This document shows, piece by piece, positions 1 through 6,242 of a stretch of DNA of 22,826 nucleotides (positions are counted from its first letter, which is position 1; every line of letters starts with the position of its first letter). The DNA is taken from positions 1-22,826 of the IMG/VR virus record IMGVR_UViG_3300030329_005362; one strand, 5' to 3'. Origin of the DNA: a virus. The notes under the pieces are model-generated. The model searched no databases, was not told the DNA's origin, and saw nothing but the letters and a program-made list of their open reading frames with translations. The position numbers were made by a program, and so were the translations under genes.

Positions 1-61
1 TATCAGCCCAATCTACAAATTGTTTCTTAGTCCAATGAGGTATAAATGATCTATATCTCAT
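1..61 (-). CDS. 5' end of an unknown small protein (partial)
   Basis: A minus-strand reading frame starts with ATG at 61-59 and runs off the left edge of the window. Twenty residues are visible, beginning MRYRSFIPHWTKK. The start overlaps the TGA of the upstream gene as ATGA, the pattern of translational coupling seen in this phage. The fragment is too short for a family assignment. It is the fourth gene of a leftward chain of short overlapping genes. Confidence 0.5.
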   Translation of the reverse strand, partial: MRYRSFIPHWTKKQFVDWAD

Positions 62-219
62 TTCTTGGTTACTTTTACCTTAACAGGATGTTTCTCAACC
101 TTATGTAATACCTCTAGTCCAGTATTCTTTGTAACCCATAATAATACATTCTGCAATTGATCAGCTTTGGTATCTTTATGTACTATTACTTTACTTACTA
201 GTTCATTGAATTTAGCCAT
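58..219 (-). CDS. Small hypothetical protein, 53 aa
   Basis: ATG at 219-217 is preceded by a strong ribosome-binding site (AAAAGGAGGAAGA read on the minus strand). The 53-codon frame ends in TGA at 60-58. The protein starts MAKFNELVSKVIVHKDTK and ends in a lysine-rich tail (HPVKVKVTKK). I do not recognise a family. It overlaps the upstream 69-aa gene by 8 nt and the downstream gene by 4 nt, so it is part of a translationally coupled leftward operon. The strong Shine-Dalgarno and exact overlaps are the main evidence that it is real. Confidence 0.65.
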   Translation of the reverse strand: MAKFNELVSKVIVHKDTKADQLQNVLLWVTKNTGLEVLHKVEKHPVKVKVTKK

Positions 220-421
220 TCTTCCTCCTTTTGCTATAGTATTGTGCTCTCATTCTCCAATCAGGAATATCTGGATATCTATCCCACATAAAAGGATGAT
301 CACAAATACAAGGTCTTAATGATGCTGTCTCTCTTATCAATTCATATTCTTTCCTGGTAAACTTCATCTCATAAGGTATATCATTTGACTTCTTTACTAA
401 TCTTTTAGTCTTCTTACCCAT
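212..421 (-). CDS. Small hypothetical protein, 69 aa
   Basis: This 69-residue frame begins MGKKTKRLVKKSND, a lysine-rich N terminus, and contains two cysteines in a Cys-x-Cys arrangement near residues 38-40 (RPCICDHPF) followed by aromatic residues. There is no full zinc-finger pattern, so the cysteines are only suggestive. No family is recognised. It overlaps its neighbours by 8 nt on both sides, consistent with a coupled leftward operon of small phage proteins. The region just upstream of its start (GAAAGGAAGTATT on the minus strand) offers a moderate ribosome-binding site. Confidence 0.65.
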   Translation of the reverse strand: MGKKTKRLVKKSNDIPYEMKFTRKEYELIRETASLRPCICDHPFMWDRYPDIPDWRMRAQYYSKRRKNG

Positions 422-566
422 AATACTTCCTTTCTAGCTTAATAGCTTTAGTTAAGGCTCTTTCATATGCTGAGCCGATAGCATTACATTTAATTCTATC
501 TATAGTAATAATATCACCTAGATAGTAGAAATAGTAATATCTCTCTGTTTCTTTTATTAATGACAT
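414..566 (-). CDS. Small hypothetical protein, 50 aa
   Basis: ATG at 566-564 is preceded by AACTAGGAGATATT on the minus strand, a good ribosome-binding site. The 50-residue product begins MSLIKETERYYYFYYLGD and is tyrosine-rich at its N terminus, with basic helical residues at the end (AIKLERKYYG). It may begin with a short beta-strand. No family is recognised. Its stop lies inside the next gene (8-nt overlap). It is the first gene downstream of the non-coding block at 596-1240 and would share that transcript if the block is transcribed leftward. Confidence 0.6.
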   Translation of the reverse strand: MSLIKETERYYYFYYLGDIITIDRIKCNAIGSAYERALTKAIKLERKYYG

Positions 567-595
567 AATATCTCCTAGTTAGTTAATAGTTAATG

Positions 596-1240
596 ATAAG
601 ACTTACCTCTCGTGGCCTATATATATTTCAAGAGAATCTTTAGTCTTATGGTTTTGGTATAGATGACCTCACTGCTTCTCATATTCTCTGCTCGCACCAA
701 GTGCTTATCATATTAGCGCTTTATGGGAGCTTGGGTCATCAACCCTTAAGTATACTTGTTGGGATCCTCTATGTATACATCACTCCCATAAATTTGTGTA
801 TATTACATAATTGTGATTGTTTATGATACCTAGCTATGATATCAAGGGTATATCAACCTATTTGGTTAATTGAGCAGTTTACCGCGCATATGTAATTATC
901 TCAGATATACTGGATAACCACAATTATTGCTAACGTGGGACACATCACTAGGGTCTTCCTAGCTTTATACCCTTCCTCACTTACTCAGGAGGCTCGCGTA
1001 GTTTAAGGATTCACACCTTATTTGCAGTTTATGTACTATGGATTGCTGCTATCCAATGCTTTTATCTATAATAGATCTCATTAGTCGTTGAGATTACCAT
1101 TTATTGCTTTCACTTACTATATAAGCTGTAAGTTACTAACCTATTATCTATATCATATACATATGCTCTTACCAATAGCTGTTAGGTATAAGTTTATATA
1201 TATATAATAGTAGTACTCTAGGGTAATAAGTAGACCATAA
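596..1240 (-). ncRNA. Candidate large structured non-coding RNA
   Basis: About 645 nt hold no convincing reading frame on either strand although the rest of the phage is tightly packed with genes. Two 60-nt stretches I counted (661-720, 961-1020) are 45% G+C, well above the AT-rich genes. Perfect local hairpins occur at 694-697/701-704, 948-952/958-962, 975-978/989-992, 1004-1008/1016-1020 and 1039-1043/1051-1055 (both with 7-nt loops), 1075-1080/1089-1094 and 1112-1117/1128-1133. Longer complementary pairs are 596-603/642-649, 721-729/783-791 and 844-852/966-974. Further pairs 662-668/734-740 and 808-815/919-926 would cross these as pseudoknots. Strand is inferred from flanking leftward genes. 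Large ornate phage RNAs (GOLLD, ROOL) are the obvious comparison, but I cannot identify the class. Some long-range matches are expected by chance in 645 nt. Confidence 0.5.
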
Positions 1241-1243
1241 GGC

Positions 1244-1522
1244 CTACTCACTATCAAAGAATGAATCTTCTTTAGGTTGCCAATCCAGCACTTCCTTGCC
1301 CAATCCACTAAGCTTAACACCATAACCCTTCATTAACAGAGCCATATCTTTAAGTATTGGCATATACTTCTGCTTCATATCATACTCAGTAGGTACATAA
1401 CCACCTGCTATAATATCCTTAGTACCTTTAGGCGCAGCAGCCTTACGCTCATTAAACATTTCAAGCGCTGTAGCAGCAAATTCCTTCTTAATCACATCTA
1501 CTAAACTATTCTTCTTACTCAT
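1244..1522 (-). CDS. Hypothetical protein, 92 aa
   Basis: This 92-residue frame begins MSKKNSLVDVIKKEFAA and ends in an acidic tail (PKEDSFFDSE). It looks mostly helical, with a glycine-containing loop (IIAGGYVPTEYD) in the middle. I do not recognise a family. A GAGAGGTAGAT ribosome-binding site precedes the start on the minus strand, and a possible promoter lies at 1549-1577. The stop is immediately followed by a small hairpin (TAGGCC/GGTCTA with loop TTAT) and then by the gene-free structured block. It is the first gene of the leftward unit. Confidence 0.7.
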   Translation of the reverse strand: MSKKNSLVDVIKKEFAATALEMFNERKAAAPKGTKDIIAGGYVPTEYDMKQKYMPILKDMALLMKGYGVKLSGLGKEVLDWQPKEDSFFDSE

Positions 1523-1548
1523 ATCTACCTCTCTAATTAAATTAAATT

Positions 1549-1577
1549 AACATAAATATTCTAAAAATCTAAATCAA
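1549..1577 (-). promoter_or_regulatory. Possible sigma70-type promoter for the leftward unit
   Basis: Read on the minus strand, TTGATT (1577-1572) and TATGTT (1554-1549) are separated by 17 nt, 27 nt before the start codon of the 92-aa gene. The match is partial and AT-rich DNA produces such matches by chance. The position in a divergent intergenic gap supports it. Confidence 0.3.
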
Positions 1578-1588
1578 AAATAACCTAA

Positions 1589-1619
1589 TTCCCAAAGGGA
1601 AATCCCGCCGATAGGCGGG
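1589..1619. promoter_or_regulatory. Two back-to-back hairpins between divergent genes
   Basis: TTCCC-AAA-GGGAA (1589-1601) is followed two bases later by CCCGCC-GATA-GGCGGG (1604-1619). The second is the most GC-rich stem in an otherwise AT-rich gap between the leftward and rightward units. Neither arm is followed by a T-run on either strand, so a simple intrinsic terminator is unlikely. A bidirectional transcription barrier, an RNA-end structure or a protein site remains possible. The rest of the 1523-1703 gap is AT-rich without other clear signals. Confidence 0.45.
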
Positions 1620-1703
1620 CCTCTATATATAAAAGACCAAGCACTAAAATGCTACAATTTTGAAACCTTTTGGTATTTCTCAAAAAATGTTGTAAATTAA
1701 GCT

Positions 1704-1904
1704 ATGGGAAGAAAAAAGAAATTAACAAATAAAGAAATAACAGCAGGCATACTACATATAAATAGCAAGCTAGATAATTACTTTATAACACAGCAAGCCT
1801 TATTTAGAGATTATGTGGAGTTCAGAGGAGAGACTCAAGAATTTCAAAAATTTCTAGAAAAAAAATATGAGCATATTGAAGAGCAAGATACTAAAGAGAG
1901 CTAG
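1704..1904 (+). CDS. Small hypothetical protein, 66 aa
   Basis: First rightward gene. The 66-residue product begins MGRKKKLTNKEI, a basic N terminus, and ends acidic (EHIEEQDTKES). It appears to be a helical, coiled-coil-like protein (residues 15-60 rich in L, F, Q, E). No family is recognised. No Shine-Dalgarno sequence precedes the ATG (AAATTAAGCT), so the message may be leaderless or weakly translated. It precedes another small unknown gene, and no function can be inferred from the context. Confidence 0.55.
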   Translation: MGRKKKLTNKEITAGILHINSKLDNYFITQQALFRDYVEFRGETQEFQKFLEKKYEHIEEQDTKES

Positions 1905-1911
1905 TAAGATT

Positions 1912-2091
1912 ATGGAGATCCACGAGGAATGTGGATATATACCTGGTCATACTTTAGGTTATACTGAATATGAAGAAGGATTCAGGCATATGAAACATTG
2001 CGTTCAATTAGCCTTAGATGAAGCTAGTGGAAAATCTAGGATTGATTACATAGAAACAGACCCATTAGTCGGTTTGGAAGAAAAGTCTTAG
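1912..2091 (+). CDS. Small hypothetical protein, about 59 aa
   Basis: The frame is open from ATG 1867 (74 aa) or ATG 1912 (59 aa). I prefer 1912 because it starts 7 nt after the previous stop, whereas 1867 would overlap that gene by 38 nt, unlike the 1-8 nt overlaps usual here. Neither start has a clear ribosome-binding site. The protein MEIHEECGYIPGHTLGY continues with His and Cys residues (HMKHC) and an acidic C terminus. No family is recognised, and the start is uncertain. Confidence 0.5.
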   Translation: MEIHEECGYIPGHTLGYTEYEEGFRHMKHCVQLALDEASGKSRIDYIETDPLVGLEEKS

Positions 2092-2121
2092 ATCTATAAT
2101 AGTTATAAGGATATTTTTTTC

Positions 2122-2150
2122 TTGATTTTAATTATTATTTATAGTAAACT
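2122..2150 (+). promoter_or_regulatory. Possible sigma70-type promoter
   Basis: TTGATT (2122-2127) and TAAACT (2145-2150) are spaced by 17 nt in the 88-nt gap before the gene at 2180. A T-run (2114-2120) lies just upstream and may mark the end of the previous transcript. The -10 match is only 4 of 6. Confidence 0.3.
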
Positions 2151-2179
2151 ATGTAGCGATTAGCTGAAAGAGGTTTGAT

Positions 2180-2383
2180 ATGGCTAAAAAAGAAATTAAA
2201 GGTAAGAAGATTTATAGCCTTGAGATTTGCTATAATGATTCTACTTCTGAAATAGAGTATATCTACGAATTTATTGAAGGATCTGAAGTTTCCTGCTATT
2301 ATGGTAATGTTGATATGGCAGAATATTGGGATACAGAGACTTTAGATCTTATAGATGTTATGAATGAAGTAGGAGAAACATAA
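2180..2383 (+). CDS. Small acidic hypothetical protein, 67 aa
   Basis: A good ribosome-binding site (AAAGAGG, 2169-2175) precedes the ATG. After a basic start (MAKKEIKGKKIYSLEI) the 67-residue protein is strongly acidic, with alternating beta-like residues (EIEYIYEFIEG) and an acidic C terminus ending EVGET. No family is recognised. A perfect inverted repeat follows its stop codon (2382-2401). It sits just before the terminase small subunit and may be a small regulator, but this is a guess from position only. Confidence 0.6.
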   Translation: MAKKEIKGKKIYSLEICYNDSTSEIEYIYEFIEGSEVSCYYGNVDMAEYWDTETLDLIDVMNEVGET

Positions 2384-2401
2384 AATCAACAAGTTGATTT
2401 T
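2382..2401 (+). terminator. Hairpin after the 67-aa gene, possible weak terminator
   Basis: AAAATCAAC (2382-2390) and GTTGATTTT (2393-2401) form a 9-bp dyad, realistically an 8-bp stem with a four-base loop. The following bases (GTCTTGCCC) are not a T-run, so termination would be partial. A second small stem, GCCC-TTC-GGGC, lies at 2407-2417 directly before the start region of the next gene, so the pair could also control its translation. Confidence 0.35.
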
Positions 2402-2419
2402 GTCTTGCCCTTCGGGCGC

Positions 2420-3160
2420 ATGTCGAATATGAGAGTATATAAGGTAAATAGTATATTGCATAGAGTTTATGACCCAGATGATCCAGTAGTAGAACTAGAT
2501 GTAGTCACTAATTGGAGGCAAGGGAAGGTGGGCGAGTGGGTCATAGCTGATGATGATTGTGTTATTCAAATACTACGTAGAGGTGTCATGCAAAAGCCTA
2601 AAGGTAAGAAAAAGCAGGTAGATTACGTAGGAACTTGCACAGGAACATTTGCAGTATATCCACATGTTAAAATGGATACATCCAGAAGAATAAATATTTA
2701 TTCGTTTGGTGGGGATAAAAAATCAGATGATATTTTATTAGAAAGAACATCTTTAAGTAAAGGAGAAGCACTTTTTGTAACATACTTAGCCAGCGGAATG
2801 GACCCTCACAATGCATATATGAAATCGTTCCCCACAAACAACCCACAATATGCATCCATGAAAGCTGGCAAACTTATTAAAACAGAAAGGATTAGGACAG
2901 CTATGAAAGAAGAGTTAAAGCCAGTTTTAGAAGAACTGGGTGTAAATGAAGAATATATATTAAAGGGTATTAAGCAAGAAGCAGAGACTGCTGAAAAGTC
3001 TGATACTCGTTTAAAGGCATTATTTAAACTATCTGATATAATGGACTTAGAGGATAAAAATCAAACCAAGATTACTCAAATAGCTGGGGTTCAATTTAAA
3101 GGATTTATAGATGATGATGTTAAAAAGGCAGAAAGACCAAAGGAGATTATTAATGAATGA
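2420..3160 (+). CDS. Putative terminase small subunit with N-terminal extension
   Basis: The second half resembles small terminase subunits, which recognise packaging sites and regulate the large subunit. Residues 111-165 (from ATG 2420) read as the helix-turn-helix start typical of the family: LSKGEALFVTYLASGMDPHNAY, then a segment ending in KLIKTERIRTAMKEEL. Residues 166-212 give the usual helical middle with ILKGIKQEAETAEKSDTRLKAL. The first 110 residues are an extra, beta-rich domain with no recognised family, making the protein longer (about 246 aa) than most small terminases. Start codon is uncertain: TTG 2405, ATG 2420 and ATG 2429 are in frame and none has a clear Shine-Dalgarno. The large terminase lies 3 kb downstream, with several genes in between. 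Confidence 0.6.
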   Translation: MSNMRVYKVNSILHRVYDPDDPVVELDVVTNWRQGKVGEWVIADDDCVIQILRRGVMQKPKGKKKQVDYVGTCTGTFAVYPHVKMDTSRRINIYSFGGDKKSDDILLERTSLSKGEALFVTYLASGMDPHNAYMKSFPTNNPQYASMKAGKLIKTERIRTAMKEELKPVLEELGVNEEYILKGIKQEAETAEKSDTRLKALFKLSDIMDLEDKNQTKITQIAGVQFKGFIDDDVKKAERPKEIINE

Positions 3161-3212
3161 TGATGTTTTTACATTAGATGACTTAGATCCACAAAAAAAG
3201 GATAAAGACTAA
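3153..3212 (+). CDS. 19-aa micro-protein, translationally coupled
   Basis: ATG at 3153 has a near-ideal ribosome-binding site (AAGGAG, 3140-3145, 7-nt spacing). It encodes MNDDVFTLDDLDPQKKDKD and stops at 3210-3212, sharing one base with the ATG of the next gene (TAATG). It overlaps the end of the small terminase gene by 8 nt in another frame. It could be a real acidic micro-protein or a leader that delivers ribosomes to the 410-aa gene. Codons are ordinary for the phage. Confidence 0.45.
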   Translation: MNDDVFTLDDLDPQKKDKD

Positions 3213-4444
3213 TGGCCTTACAAGGTTCGAACCCATTCGAAAAAAAATCAGTTGATACTGAGTTATTAAAAGATGATAAGAAGGATATCACTGATAATGA
3301 ATTTGTGAATTATTTTGAGAACTTAGAACCTGAAGGAATGGTGAATCTTATCTCAATGTTCGGGGGAGTTGAAGGATTAAAGTTTTTAAATGATTATATG
3401 CCAGAGTCTTCTATTACTAAATCAATAGATCAATTAGCTTACAATATTGCAATAACTACTCCTAAAGGAGGAATGCCTGATGCAGAAAGCATAAAAGCTG
3501 CAACATCAGATTGGCAGAAAGGTATTTATTATTCAGAAGATATTGATCATACTGTCGACAATAAACTTACACTTTGGATGAAAGAGGGTCTTGATCCAGA
3601 TCACTATAGACTGACCGATCCTTTAAAGCAATTTTTAGGAATAGAAGAAGAAATGGATCTTGGAAAAGTTCCTACTTTAGAAACTTTAAAGGCTACTTTT
3701 CCTTCAAAAAGCAATGAAGAATTAGAGTTAATGCTTAAGGAAAATTGGTATAAAAGTGGGTATGCTGAAACAGATACAAAAGATCCATTTTTCTTTCAAG
3801 ATATGAGAGCGTTTCTGGCTAAGGATCCTAGTAAACTCGCAAGTGAATATCTAATGCAAACTTGGGGACATTCAAAATTGGACCACTTAACCTATGGTAG
3901 AGGTACATGGGAAGAGGCTAATCGTAGCCCTTATTGGACTAGTCCCAACGATACTTTTGGAGAGGTTTTAACAAGAGAACTTGATGCTTTGCATAAAGAG
4001 GGCGTATTTAATATCAGCCACTGGTCTCCAAATGAACATTTTACAGCTTTATCTACTTATGTAAAAAACCTTGCATATAACCCTAATAAAAATAGTGTAG
4101 ATCAGTGGAATTTAGGTAATTATACAGAAATAATAAGATTTGACAAAGAAACAAATAAATATTTTTACGAGATAGTAGATATATATGATTTTGGTGAAGA
4201 CTATAAAAGAGATTGGTTACGTACAGATGCAGGAACGAAAAATCCACTAATAAAAACTGCTCCAAAAGAAGGTTATGAATCTTGGATGGATACTACTGTA
4301 GACGTATTAGATGCAATTAGCGATCCTATTCATATACATTCTTCGGTTGAAATACCTGCAGAAATGATGGATAGGATTAAACAAACAGCTGCTGGAAAGC
4401 TTTTTGATGACATATATCAACTTGAAGATTTTGAGGTTAGATAA
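3212..4444 (+). CDS. Phage protein of unknown function, paralogue 1 (410 aa)
   Basis: No family is recognised, but it is clearly a paralogue of the next gene. Shared blocks are the N-terminal motif NPFxKKxSVxTELLKxD (residues 7-22), FGGVE near 50-54, a segment with LAYNIA (75-80) and SDW (99-101), and a C-terminal block NYTxxxxxDKETxK followed by D(I)YDFG. Near the C terminus both have a (V/I)EIPxExMDxI motif. The protein is soluble, acidic, with no signal peptide or membrane segment. It starts in a TAATG overlap with the micro-gene and ends in a TAATG overlap with its paralogue. Position within the packaging and lysis-like block suggests a virion-associated or entry protein, but this is inference. 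Confidence 0.8.
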   Translation: MALQGSNPFEKKSVDTELLKDDKKDITDNEFVNYFENLEPEGMVNLISMFGGVEGLKFLNDYMPESSITKSIDQLAYNIAITTPKGGMPDAESIKAATSDWQKGIYYSEDIDHTVDNKLTLWMKEGLDPDHYRLTDPLKQFLGIEEEMDLGKVPTLETLKATFPSKSNEELELMLKENWYKSGYAETDTKDPFFFQDMRAFLAKDPSKLASEYLMQTWGHSKLDHLTYGRGTWEEANRSPYWTSPNDTFGEVLTRELDALHKEGVFNISHWSPNEHFTALSTYVKNLAYNPNKNSVDQWNLGNYTEIIRFDKETNKYFYEIVDIYDFGEDYKRDWLRTDAGTKNPLIKTAPKEGYESWMDTTVDVLDAISDPIHIHSSVEIPAEMMDRIKQTAAGKLFDDIYQLEDFEVR

Positions 4445-5469
4445 TGGGATTAGGAGATTGGAATCCATTTAAAAAATTATCAGTTAATACTGAGCTATTA
4501 AAAGAAGATGACCCTAGCGAGTTATTAGAGACTCTGCCTGGTGATTTACCCAGTAAAACTGAAGATGTGAATGAGATGATGACTATTATAGCAAACTTCG
4601 GAGGAGTTGAAGCATTATCTATTTTAAATAAAATGTACCCAAAAGGCAAGTTAACAAAAATAGTAGATCATTTAGCTTATAATATTGCCTCTCAATCTGA
4701 TGCCCCTACGAGAGATGCAGTTGAAATAAAAAGTGCTGTAAGTGATTGGATGAATGAAAGATATTATTATGATGATTGGGAAAAAAAGAAAGGGACTAGT
4801 TATTCAGGCTTATTTAAAGGTGTAGGTGAACATTATGTGGATTATGATAGTCCGAATATAATTGCTCAATATTTAGGATTAGAAGATATAAACTATCCTA
4901 TAGTTTCTGGTCCATCTAAAAAAATTACTGACTATGTAGGGAATCTTTCCAAAGAGCAAATTGAAAGCACATGGTATTCTATGGAAGAATTTAGAAGTGA
5001 TTTAGGAGGATTAAATTTTATTGACACTTTCATAGAAAGGGCAAAAGATTTAGAGTATTTTAACCTTGACGCAATAAAATATGATATTAAAACCTTAAAA
5101 GAAACAGGATTTTTAAATCTTAGCAACTATTATACTGACGAAAAAAGGGAAGAAGATTTATATGATCAGTGGGAAGAAGGAACAGGAACAAGAGGTTTAT
5201 TACCTCTTAGAGACGCTTATCAAACTAGAGCAGATTTAGCTAATTATACAACTGTATTAGAGTATGACAAAGAAACAGGAAAAGGGATTATACACGCCTA
5301 TGATATATGGGATTTTGGTAGTAGTTATAGTGATAAATGGGTAACAGATGAAGGAAAGGGCCTTCAAGAACAATTTATGTCAGCAGTAGGAATTCCTATA
5401 AATTTTTATGATCAAATTGAAATTCCAAAAGAACAAATGGATAAAATATTTGAAGCAGGAGAATGGTAA
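4444..5469 (+). CDS. Phage protein of unknown function, paralogue 2 (341 aa)
   Basis: This is a shorter paralogue of the preceding 410-aa protein. It begins MGLGDWNPFKKLSVNTELLK, matching the N-terminal motif of the neighbour, and retains FGGVEAL (52-58), HLAYNIA (76-82), SDW (100-102), NYTTVLEYDKETGK and YDIWDFG in the last third, and IEIPKEQMDKIFE at the end. The middle is shorter and diverged, which accounts for the 69-residue difference. No catalytic motif, signal peptide or transmembrane segment is visible. Its start shares a base with the previous stop. The next gene begins 15 nt after its stop, with a strong ribosome-binding site straddling the end of this gene. Confidence 0.8.
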   Translation: MGLGDWNPFKKLSVNTELLKEDDPSELLETLPGDLPSKTEDVNEMMTIIANFGGVEALSILNKMYPKGKLTKIVDHLAYNIASQSDAPTRDAVEIKSAVSDWMNERYYYDDWEKKKGTSYSGLFKGVGEHYVDYDSPNIIAQYLGLEDINYPIVSGPSKKITDYVGNLSKEQIESTWYSMEEFRSDLGGLNFIDTFIERAKDLEYFNLDAIKYDIKTLKETGFLNLSNYYTDEKREEDLYDQWEEGTGTRGLLPLRDAYQTRADLANYTTVLEYDKETGKGIIHAYDIWDFGSSYSDKWVTDEGKGLQEQFMSAVGIPINFYDQIEIPKEQMDKIFEAGEW

Positions 5470-5483
5470 AAGGAGGATATGTA

Positions 5484-6242
5484 ATGGGAGTAGTAGATTA
5501 TGTAATGGATGAATTTTTAGAACCTGAAGACACTCTATCTTTAGAGAAAAATGCAAAACAAGAAATAGTAGAAAATGAATATCATGAATCTATATATATA
5601 GCTTCTAAGTTAATACAACCTTTAGAAAATTCAATTCAAAAAGGTCTTGATGTAGATTCTGGAACTTGGACAGCATACAAAGAACTTAATAGTGATAAAT
5701 ATGCTATTGCATTTGGACTAAATACAATTGATGGAGTTCCAGTTAAAGCAGGTGATAAAATTTCAACAGGAGATGCTATATCAAATATAGAATTAAAATT
5801 GCATGATGTTAGAAGCCAAATATTAGGAGATGAAAATATTAAAGATGATTTTTTAACTTTAAATCCGAATCAACAAGCATCAATATTATCTCTTGTTTAT
5901 AATGTTGGATTTGAAGGTTTTAAATTTAAAAATGTAGGTTCAATTGAAGAGCCAGAGTGGGTTGGAACAAATGCATATCAACACTTAGATAAAATTGCTG
6001 AAGATCCTAATGCAATTTTTGATTTCACTTACGAAGCCTTTACTGGCCCTGAACCTTTTGATAGGCAAAAAGGACAAACAATTAAAGGATTAACAGATAG
6101 AAGAAAAATAGAATATGACTTATTTAAACAAGGTTATAATAGAGACTTTATGAGTTTTGGAGAAGCATTTAAAGAATATAAAAATGAAGGTGAAGAAACT
6201 TTTATATGGAGAGGCAAAGAATATACTACTAAAGAAAAATAA
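5484..6242 (+). CDS. GH24 (T4-type) lysozyme-like protein, catalytic residues substituted
   Basis: I use ATG 5484 because AAGGAGG (5470-5476) sits 7 nt upstream; an ATG at 5463 would add seven residues. The 252-aa protein carries a lysozyme-like domain (numbering from 5463): AYKE (71-74) then YAIAFGLNT (80-88), matching the family's YKD...TIGxGH; VKAGDKIS (94-101); LNPNQQASILSLVYNVG (133-149); and GLTDRRKIEYDLF (209-221). In T4 lysozyme the catalytic set is Glu11, Asp20 and Thr26. By eye the aligned positions here are Asp65, Glu74 and Ala81, so activity is doubtful unless Glu55 substitutes. No signal peptide or membrane anchor is seen. It lies directly before TerL (TAATG overlap), so it may be a virion or entry protein rather than a classic endolysin. 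Confidence 0.7.
   Translation: MGVVDYVMDEFLEPEDTLSLEKNAKQEIVENEYHESIYIASKLIQPLENSIQKGLDVDSGTWTAYKELNSDKYAIAFGLNTIDGVPVKAGDKISTGDAISNIELKLHDVRSQILGDENIKDDFLTLNPNQQASILSLVYNVGFEGFKFKNVGSIEEPEWVGTNAYQHLDKIAEDPNAIFDFTYEAFTGPEPFDRQKGQTIKGLTDRRKIEYDLFKQGYNRDFMSFGEAFKEYKNEGEETFIWRGKEYTTKEK

Noticed and set aside
721-791. 71-nt element closed by a 9-bp stem, tRNA-sized
   Set aside because: No T-arm precedes the 3' strand on either strand and no anticodon arm can be drawn. It is better read as one domain of the structured block.
1004-1055. Two 5-bp stems with 7-nt loops that suggest tRNA arms
   Set aside because: No acceptor stem joins them, neither loop has the conserved anticodon or T-loop bases (the position that should be U33 is G), and there is no D-arm.
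1658-1685. Imperfect dyad (TTTTGA ... TCAAAA) before the first rightward gene, possible operator
   Set aside because: The arms are AT-rich with bulges, and such dyads are frequent by chance here. No second copy was found.
2114-2120. T-run after the small gene at 1912-2091 as an intrinsic terminator
   Set aside because: Only a weak AT stem (TATAA-TAG-TTATA) precedes it, so termination cannot be supported.
2405-2419. TTG start giving five extra residues to the small terminase
   Set aside because: It falls next to a hairpin arm and lacks a Shine-Dalgarno; in-frame ATG codons follow closely at 2420 and 2429.
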